In this document: positions 58,252 through 64,000 of the stretch, one piece after another
Layout of the letters: each line of letters opens with the position of its first letter
How positions within the stretch are numbered: the stretch's first letter is position 1
Source of the DNA: Vibrio sp. DW001
GTDB lineage: Bacteria; Pseudomonadota; Gammaproteobacteria; Enterobacterales; Vibrionaceae
Direction: 5' to 3'
NCBI RefSeq assembly: GCF_029016285.1
Contig: NZ_CP091975.1
Coordinates: 3,224,001 to 3,288,000, forward strand
DNA: 64,000 nucleotides
The notes under the pieces: generated by a model
What the model was told of the DNA's origin: nothing
Seen by the model: only the letters and a program-made list of their open reading frames with translations
Database searches by the model: none
Program-made: the position numbers and the translations under genes

Positions 58252-58286
58252 ACAGGAAGTGTTCAGTATGAGCTCTTCCTGTTTTT
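58252..58286 (+). terminator. Terminator of the Idr-like operon
   Basis: Stem ACAGGAAG / CTTCCTGT with a 15-nt loop, then TTTT. Confidence 0.85.
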
Positions 58287-58388
58287 CATTAAGAGCATTC
58301 TAATTTCACACTTGGAAGGATTTCATTTAGATATAACCCAATTAAATATGATAGCATTCTATAAGATAAGTCATATATTAAAAGAATT

Positions 58389-58757
58389 ATGGATCAGCAA
58401 TCAGAAGCACAAAGAAGACAATACTTTCGTCTTAGGTACCCAAAAAGCGAGCGACCAAGAGCACATATTCTTGATCGGGATTTTCGCATCTGTGAAATAT
58501 CTGAGCAAGGAACACGTATTCTGTTTACTAATTCACACCCTGTCTCACGTGGTGTCATCATTAAGGGAACCATACGCTTTCATGATGGCGTTGAGATTCC
58601 TATTGAAGGACGCGTTTTAAGACTTGATGATAACGAATTAATTGCTAATCTTACAAAAGGTCCCGATCTAAAACGTATGACAGCAGAACAAATTTACCTT
58701 CGTAAAAAGTATCCCGGACTATTTTCTAAAACAAAAGATTTTTCTTTTGTAAGATAA
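58389..58757 (+). CDS. PilZ domain protein (cyclic-di-GMP binding)
   Basis: 122 residues made almost entirely of one PilZ domain. The arginine switch is RRQYFRLRY (about 9-17) and the second motif EISEQGTRI corresponds to (D/N)xSxxG. It probably binds c-di-GMP; its target is unknown. A 123-codon frame over the same DNA (58249-58620) is not coding. Confidence 0.85.
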   Translation: MDQQSEAQRRQYFRLRYPKSERPRAHILDRDFRICEISEQGTRILFTNSHPVSRGVIIKGTIRFHDGVEIPIEGRVLRLDDNELIANLTKGPDLKRMTAEQIYLRKKYPGLFSKTKDFSFVR

Positions 58758-58858
58758 TCTTAGTTTCCTCGGTCTGCTGTAATAATTAAACTATTTAGAT
58801 TACTTCCTGAGACCGCGAAATTGATCTTATATAGATGAATTACATGGCTGAAAAATTA

Positions 58859-58876
58859 ATGTCATACACTGTTCAT
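58859..58876 (+). promoter_or_regulatory. Possible Pho box upstream of olsF
   Basis: ATGTCAT and TGTTCAT are separated by 4 bp (ACAC), resembling two CTGTCAT repeats. The first matches 6 of 7, the second is poor. It lies about 82 bp before the olsF ATG. Ornithine lipids are known to be made in phosphate-starved vibrios. Confidence 0.35.
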
Positions 58877-58957
58877 CTATATCTAACCTTCAAGTCGCAT
58901 AAATGAAACCTAGTATTCATAAAATCTCAGAAAGTTAACCCGTATTTTGAGGTAATT

Positions 58958-60739
58958 ATGCAAGCAGTCCAGCAACTAACAAGCCCATTTCGTCTTCCAC
59001 GTAAAACCCCTTTTGGTCTGGGTGAGTCTCTTGCTGAGTGGGCCACAGGATTAAGTACATTAAACAAAATTTATGCTCAACGCCCTGTCGGTTGTAATAC
59101 TCAAGAGTTTTTGCGTTTCGCACTCGACGAGCTCGGTATTGATTACAAAGTGATGCGAGGTTCGCTCAGTAATGTACCGTCGTCCGGTGCTACTGTGGTC
59201 GTTGCAAACCATCCTTTAGGTTGCGTGGAAGGGGTCATATTGGCCGAGTTGCTACTCTCAATACGTAATGATGTTCAAGTCCTTGCCAACCAATACCTTA
59301 AAACCGTTCCCGAACTAGACGAACTATTTATAGGCGTCGACGTTTTTGAAACACAAGACGCAAAACGTTCCAATATGCGAGCACTTCGCTCGGCCAATAA
59401 GCATCTCGCCAATGGCGGATTATTACTGATGTTCCCGGCGGGTGAAGTTTCCCAATTGGTTGATAGTAAAAAAGGCAAGCTTGAAGACAAAGAGTGGAGT
59501 CGTTCTGTTAGCTCACTTATACGGAAAAACAGAGCCGTTACTGTACCCATGTTTATTAATGGGCAAAACTCCAAGCGTTTCTATATGGCAGGTAAAATCC
59601 ACCCTTTGCTGAGAACATTGATGTTAGGTAGAGAACTTCTGAACAAAAAAGAAGAGGTCATCGCCATCGCAATAGGCGATGTTATCAAGTACAAAGAAGT
59701 GAATAACCTTGATGACAAAAAGTTAGTTAATTATCTCAGGCTCAACACTTACTTGTTAAATAGAAACATTCAGTCTAAGACTGAACCAGCACCCGACTTA
59801 AATGGAAGCATGCCTGTCGCCGATGCTTTACCTTACGAAGCGATTCAATTGGATTTAAATAATCTGCCAGAAGAAGCACACCTGCTTACCAACAAGGAAT
59901 TTGACGTTTACTGTACCAGAGCACAAAACATTCCTAGCTTAATGCACGAAATAGGGCGACTACGTGAGCTGAATTTTCGTCAAGTAGGAGAAGGTACTGG
60001 TTTAGAACTTGATCTGGATAAGTTTGATGAAAAATACCTCCAACTTTTTGTCTGGGACAGGGAACAGCGCCGACTTGTTGGGGCATATCGCTTAGGCTTG
60101 GTTGATGAAGTCACTCTTCACAAGGGCGTCGATGGTCTTTATTCCACAACCCTATTCCATTATGACCAACGATTTTTGGACAGAATGAATAACGGAAAGG
60201 CGATAGAAATGGGGCGTTCTGTTATTGCTCAAGAGTATCAACGAAGCATGAGTGCACTTCTTCTGCTTTGGAAAGGTATTGCTACGTACGTTCAACGTAA
60301 CCCTCAGTATACTCACTTGTTCGGACCCGTTAGTATCAGTAATGACTACAGCCATGAAACACGTCAGTTATTGGCAGAAACCATGACGCTGCATCATTAT
60401 GATATCGAAAGTGCGAAATGCGTAAAGGCATCTAACCCTTTAAAGAACCAAGGGTCCACCTGGAATACAAGTTTGCTTACTGCGCTTGGTGATCTACAAC
60501 TGCTTTCACGAGTTATTGCACGTATGGATGCAGGCAAAGGCGTACCCGTCTTACTGAGGCAGTATTTGGGTCTAAATGGTAAATTGGTATGCTTTAATGT
60601 TGATCCCGCCTTCAACGACGCACTTGATGGGCTTATTGTGGTCGATCTGCGTAAAGTGCCGAAGAAAACCTTAGGCCGTTATATGGGCTTTAATGAAAGT
60701 GAACACTACCTCTCTTCACATGGTGTCAACGTAGAATGA
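58958..60739 (+). CDS. olsF: Bifunctional ornithine lipid synthase OlsF
   Basis: 593 residues, a fusion of two acyltransferases. The N-terminal half (about 60-260) is PlsC-like, with VVANHPLGCVEGV (HxxxxD-like box with Gly-Cys-Val-Glu) and MFPAGEVSQL. The C-terminal half is a GNAT/OlsB-like domain (EIGRLRELNFRQVGEGTG, LFGPVSISNDYS). OlsF makes ornithine lipids in one polypeptide; V. cholerae has a homologue. It is monocistronic. Confidence 0.85.
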   Translation: MQAVQQLTSPFRLPRKTPFGLGESLAEWATGLSTLNKIYAQRPVGCNTQEFLRFALDELGIDYKVMRGSLSNVPSSGATVVVANHPLGCVEGVILAELLLSIRNDVQVLANQYLKTVPELDELFIGVDVFETQDAKRSNMRALRSANKHLANGGLLLMFPAGEVSQLVDSKKGKLEDKEWSRSVSSLIRKNRAVTVPMFINGQNSKRFYMAGKIHPLLRTLMLGRELLNKKEEVIAIAIGDVIKYKEVNNLDDKKLVNYLRLNTYLLNRNIQSKTEPAPDLNGSMPVADALPYEAIQLDLNNLPEEAHLLTNKEFDVYCTRAQNIPSLMHEIGRLRELNFRQVGEGTGLELDLDKFDEKYLQLFVWDREQRRLVGAYRLGLVDEVTLHKGVDGLYSTTLFHYDQRFLDRMNNGKAIEMGRSVIAQEYQRSMSALLLLWKGIATYVQRNPQYTHLFGPVSISNDYSHETRQLLAETMTLHHYDIESAKCVKASNPLKNQGSTWNTSLLTALGDLQLLSRVIARMDAGKGVPVLLRQYLGLNGKLVCFNVDPAFNDALDGLIVVDLRKVPKKTLGRYMGFNESEHYLSSHGVNVE

Positions 60740-60751
60740 TCTAATCTCGTC

Positions 60752-60778
60752 ATCCCCACCAACACAACGTGTGGGGAT
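60752..60778 (+). terminator. Hairpin after olsF
   Basis: Perfect stem ATCCCCAC / GTGGGGAT with an 11-nt loop; only a weak T-rich tail, so termination efficiency is uncertain. Confidence 0.55.
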
Positions 60779-60814
60779 TAACCTATTATTCCGTTCTTTA
60801 ATCATTACTTATTT

Positions 60815-61429
60815 CTACGAATGCATGGTTGAACTTGGTGCCATATTTTGTATATTCATAATCTGAATCACTGAATCGGCATTGTATTTAGTCAAAATTC
60901 GCGTTTTATAGGTACTGACGGTCTTAGAGCTTAGTGACAACCGCTCTGAAATCTTCTGATTCGAATAACCTTTCACTAAATAGCTAAAGACAACCGATTC
61001 TCGCTTTGAGAGTGTCACCGTTTCTTTCGCTTGGTTAAGATCCTCTTTAAAAACTGAATACCCTTTAGACACTGCCAAAATCGCATCTTTAATAGTCTCT
61101 GTACTTTCTGTTTTTGAAATAAATCCGTTCGCGCCGACCAATTTTGCCGTTTGACTCACCATTGAATGATCATTATTGGAGATAAAAAGCACTTTACCAA
61201 AGAAGTCTCCCGCTTTAGCTCGTCGTACAAAATCAAAACTGCTCGATGTTTTTAATTCTGTATCGAGAATAATACCGTCGATCTCGTTTTCTCTGACGAT
61301 CTGCATTCCACGTTGTGCATTGTCCGAGACAAACACGTTAATCTGTTGAAATGTTTTTTCAACCAAAGTAGTTAACGCTTCACAGACCAATGGGGAGGTT
61401 CCCATAATTAAAATATTTTTCGAGTTCAT
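60815..61429 (-). CDS. LuxR/NarL-family response regulator
   Basis: 204 residues: REC domain (D56 in IILDTELK, Lys in GFISKTES) and a LuxR-type helix-turn-helix (LSKRESVVFSYLVKGYSNQKI, then SERLSLSSKTVSTYKTRI). The N-terminal acidic pocket reads ILIMGTSP rather than the usual Asp pair, so phosphorylation may be weak or absent, as in CsgD/VpsT-like regulators. No kinase gene is adjacent. Confidence 0.85.
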   Translation of the reverse strand: MNSKNILIMGTSPLVCEALTTLVEKTFQQINVFVSDNAQRGMQIVRENEIDGIILDTELKTSSSFDFVRRAKAGDFFGKVLFISNNDHSMVSQTAKLVGANGFISKTESTETIKDAILAVSKGYSVFKEDLNQAKETVTLSKRESVVFSYLVKGYSNQKISERLSLSSKTVSTYKTRILTKYNADSVIQIMNIQNMAPSSTMHS

Positions 61430-61585
61430 ATTATCTTCTCTCTATTATTTATAGTTTGAGAAATCCATGCTCACTCAGCTCCTATAGGGACAATGTACGG
61501 TATAATCTTGGGAATGTCTGGAAGGTCATTCTTTCCAAAAAGGAAAGTAGGATAAAGGGGGAGAACGTTATTGAAGGAGTCGTGA

Positions 61586-62539
61586 TTAGCTTTTCGGGTT
61601 TAATGTATCTAGAAGTATCCTTTTCACTTGATCATAAAAATGATTGCCTCGATTTCCCACATACTCATATAGTGATAATTCAAGTTTGACCGACTCTTTA
61701 TACTCCCCAAAGGTGTTTGGATTAACGATATGAACCTCGCTATTAATATTTTGCTTAAATTTATCAATCTGATAAGAAAATAATCCGATAGCACAAGGAG
61801 TTGATTTGGATTGATTCAACATAATATTATTTGCATAACCGATATTTTCTATTTCGGTTAACTCTATGCGATTAAAAGGTATATGATAATGACTAAGCTG
61901 TTCTATGACAGGCATTCTATCTGAATTCCATCCCGGAACATGTTGTTTCAACACACGGTATTGAATACAATTTTCCCAACTCGCGACCTTATGGTCGTTT
62001 GGTATGGCTAGATTATAATAGGTTTCAAATATCCGGGTTTGGTAACACAGTTTTGAGCCATTTTCGAGCGATGGACCAACAGCGAAGTCAACGTCCTTCG
62101 AAGCAATTTTGTCCGGAGTATTACTATTCCAATTGACAATATTAAACCTAATATTTGGAAAAGATCGGCTCAACTGAGAATAAAGCGCATTGCCAAACAG
62201 ACTAACATCAACAGGAAGTAAACTGATGACCACATGCCGATCGGTCTCAAATGTGTTTTCAATCGCTTCCTCAATGACGGCATCGAGTCCAGCAAGTTTT
62301 ATTTCAATCTTAGGCGCAAGCCATTCTGTAAATGCGGTTGGTTCAAGACCACTGGCATGACGAACAAATAGCGGGTCATTAAAACCTTCCCTCAGCTTGC
62401 TCAACATCTTGCTTACTGAACTATCGGTATGACCCAACTGTTTGGCCACTAAAGATAAGCTTCTGAGTTTGTAAATTAATAGATAGACATGTAATAGATT
62501 ATAATCAATCTTCTTAACTGCATCTGACATTTCAACCAT
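61586..62539 (-). CDS. LysR-family transcriptional regulator
   Basis: 317 residues. The N-terminal winged helix is YKLRSLSLVAKQLGHTDSSV, then SKMLSKLREGFNDPLFVRH; a substrate-binding domain follows (about 90-300). The start is ATG 62539 or 62530. It is divergent from the YjjI-type gene with 237 bp between, so it may regulate it; the effector is unknown. Confidence 0.87.
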   Translation of the reverse strand: MVEMSDAVKKIDYNLLHVYLLIYKLRSLSLVAKQLGHTDSSVSKMLSKLREGFNDPLFVRHASGLEPTAFTEWLAPKIEIKLAGLDAVIEEAIENTFETDRHVVISLLPVDVSLFGNALYSQLSRSFPNIRFNIVNWNSNTPDKIASKDVDFAVGPSLENGSKLCYQTRIFETYYNLAIPNDHKVASWENCIQYRVLKQHVPGWNSDRMPVIEQLSHYHIPFNRIELTEIENIGYANNIMLNQSKSTPCAIGLFSYQIDKFKQNINSEVHIVNPNTFGEYKESVKLELSLYEYVGNRGNHFYDQVKRILLDTLNPKS

Positions 62540-62776
62540 CTCTTTACTTTTAATATTTATATAACGATGACCTACAATTTATATAAATACAGACATTATG
62601 CAATATCTAAAATATGGACGGTTCGTCAACTTGATGTGAAAAATGTTTCATTAACGACGTCTATCCGCCACTTTTTTCAAAATGTGATGAGTGTGCCTTT
62701 GCCTTTCCATATTACATTAGTTGAATCGCCCGCTTGTGGGATATAGTTAGAATAGTTTATATATCAGGGCATTTTC

Positions 62777-64000
62777 ATGAATCAAGAACGCATTTTAAGC
62801 ATCGTTACCGATGCCAATCTTTCTCCTAAACAAAAGACAAATCTATTAGCATTGGAAGCGGAAGGTAGCCTTGCCTATGTGCCTTTGTCAGCACAAGCAC
62901 AGCTAGCACTTGGTGAAGGTGTTCTCTGTGACATGTTTGAAGGCAACGCGCCATTTAAACCAAGGTATGTCTTACCTGACTACGGCATGTTCCTTAAACA
63001 AGGTTCTCGTTATCTAGAACTCGAACCTGCATCGACTTTAGATGAAGCACTTAATCTGCTGACGATCATTTATCATCATGTGCCATCTGTTACTTCGATT
63101 CCTGTCTATTTAGGTCAGCTCGATGAGATATTACTACCCTATGTAAATGAATTATCAGAACAGCAAATTTATCAAAAAATTAAGCTCTTCTGGATCATGC
63201 TTGATAGAACGTTACCTGATGCGTTTATGCATGCGAATATCGGCCCTACGGACAACGTCATATGTAGAACCATATTAAAAGTCGATGCCGAACTCAAACA
63301 GATAGCACCCAACCTCACCTTTATGCACGACCCTGCGATTACACCGGATAGCTTACTTCGCCAAGCTACCGCGAATATTTGTGAATGCAGCAAACCACAT
63401 GTTGCCAACTACCCTATGCACGCTGATTTTTACGGTGATAAACAATTTGGCATCGTGAGTTGCTATAATTCACTCCCCTTAGCTGGCGGCGCAAATACAC
63501 TCGTACGAATGAACTTAAAAGAAGTCGCAGCTCGTTCTAAAGATAGAGAAGAATTTCTCTCTATTGTATTGCCTGAATATTGTCAGGTTATGTTTGAGAT
63601 TATTGAAGCTCGTAGTGCATTTTTACACGAAAAGTCCAACTTCTTTGACAGTTTTTTAGTCGAAGAAAAACTCATTAATGAAGATAGGTTTGCACCGATG
63701 TTCGGTATCTTTGCCATGGCGGAAACGGTAAAAATCTTATTGGATAAAGAAGGTATTAATGCGGAATACGGCCATGATGACATAGCAAACGAACTTAGCT
63801 ATACGATCTCTGAGACCTTGGCTAAAATCGTTGAATCGACACCAGTAAAGTATGGCTATCACGGACGTGCCCTTCTTCACGCTCAGGCTGGCATTAGCTT
63901 AGATACTGGAGCCACTCCCGCGACTCGAATCTCCTATGGCTATGAACCCGACCCAATCACCCATATCAAGGCGACCGTAGGCCATCATAAATTTTATCCT
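62777..64000 (+). CDS. yjjI: YjjI-family glycyl-radical enzyme (C-terminus outside the window)
   Basis: 408 residues, open to the window edge; the family is about 510 long, so the glycyl-radical loop is not visible. I recognise the YjjI/DUF3029 family from ANYPMHADFYGDKQFGIVSC and YNSLPLAGGANTLVRMNLK. A partner activase (YjjW) would be expected just beyond the window. It suggests an anaerobic carbon-metabolism step; the substrate is unknown. Confidence 0.8.
   Translation, partial: MNQERILSIVTDANLSPKQKTNLLALEAEGSLAYVPLSAQAQLALGEGVLCDMFEGNAPFKPRYVLPDYGMFLKQGSRYLELEPASTLDEALNLLTIIYHHVPSVTSIPVYLGQLDEILLPYVNELSEQQIYQKIKLFWIMLDRTLPDAFMHANIGPTDNVICRTILKVDAELKQIAPNLTFMHDPAITPDSLLRQATANICECSKPHVANYPMHADFYGDKQFGIVSCYNSLPLAGGANTLVRMNLKEVAARSKDREEFLSIVLPEYCQVMFEIIEARSAFLHEKSNFFDSFLVEEKLINEDRFAPMFGIFAMAETVKILLDKEGINAEYGHDDIANELSYTISETLAKIVESTPVKYGYHGRALLHAQAGISLDTGATPATRISYGYEPDPITHIKATVGHHKFYP

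Noticed and set aside
58249..58620. 123-codon frame overlapping the PilZ gene
   Set aside because: It is in a different frame from a clear PilZ domain and overlaps the operon terminator.
62540..62776. FNR or CRP site before the YjjI-type gene
   Set aside because: Only half-matches such as TTGAT and TGTGA without the partner half were found, although anaerobic control would be expected.
1..64000. CRISPR arrays, rRNA genes, replication origin
   Set aside because: No regularly spaced direct repeats, no rRNA sequence and no DnaA-box cluster were seen.

Overview
The window is chromosomal DNA from a Vibrio-like gammaproteobacterium. This rests on gene content and order: parE-parC beside cpdA-yqiA-yqiB-nudF and tolC, gspAB next to cca and an ygiM-type gene, the rpsU-yqeY-dnaG-rpoD operon followed by tRNA-Ile(CAU), and an olsF-type ornithine-lipid gene. 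No database search was possible, so names come from protein motifs and gene order.

Layout. (1) 1-30980 is mostly conserved housekeeping sequence: topoisomerase IV, the cpdA cluster, tolC, glnE, a chemoreceptor, a K+ channel, a CYTH/CHAD protein, a DUF47-Pit phosphate transporter pair, gspBA, cca, uppP-folK-folB, plsY, tsaD and the macromolecular-synthesis operon. (2) 30905-34866 is an accessory patch just after tRNA-Ile: a large PD-(D/E)XK nuclease-like gene, an intact IS3-family element with 3-bp target duplications, a possible phage replication-gene remnant and one copy of a 59-bp intergenic repeat (the other is at 13706). (3) 34867-43578 is a complete yhf-type locus (homologues of yhfW, X, Y, Z, U, T, php and yhfS), split into two divergent halves and carrying an added nagB-like sugar-phosphate deaminase. 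(4) 43921-45165 holds small accessory genes, including an isolated type IV prepilin and a DUF3316 gene with a perfect CRP box. (5) 45428-58242 is the most interesting part. It contains two di-haem cytochrome c peroxidases, a Tat-exported Rieske protein, an arsenite-oxidase-like molybdoenzyme and a c-type cytochrome. That is the gene set of a dissimilatory iodate reductase (IdrABP1P2). Divergent to it lie a HEAT-repeat protein, a membrane sensor kinase and a sigma-54 response regulator. (6) 58389-64000 holds a PilZ protein, OlsF, a LuxR-type and a LysR-type regulator, and the start of a YjjI-type glycyl-radical enzyme.

How region 5 may work. The sequence between the HEAT-repeat gene and the peroxidase genes has two divergent sigma-54 (-24/-12) promoters placed almost symmetrically around a pair of palindromes (AACGNNNCGTT) 32 bp apart. 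This suggests that the kinase/regulator pair switches on both the respiratory operon and its own operon. Electrons would pass from c-type cytochromes to the Rieske subunit and the molybdenum site. The peroxidases would remove peroxide or reactive intermediates in the periplasm. The substrate (iodate, arsenite or another oxyanion) cannot be proved from sequence. The paired peroxidases favour iodate.
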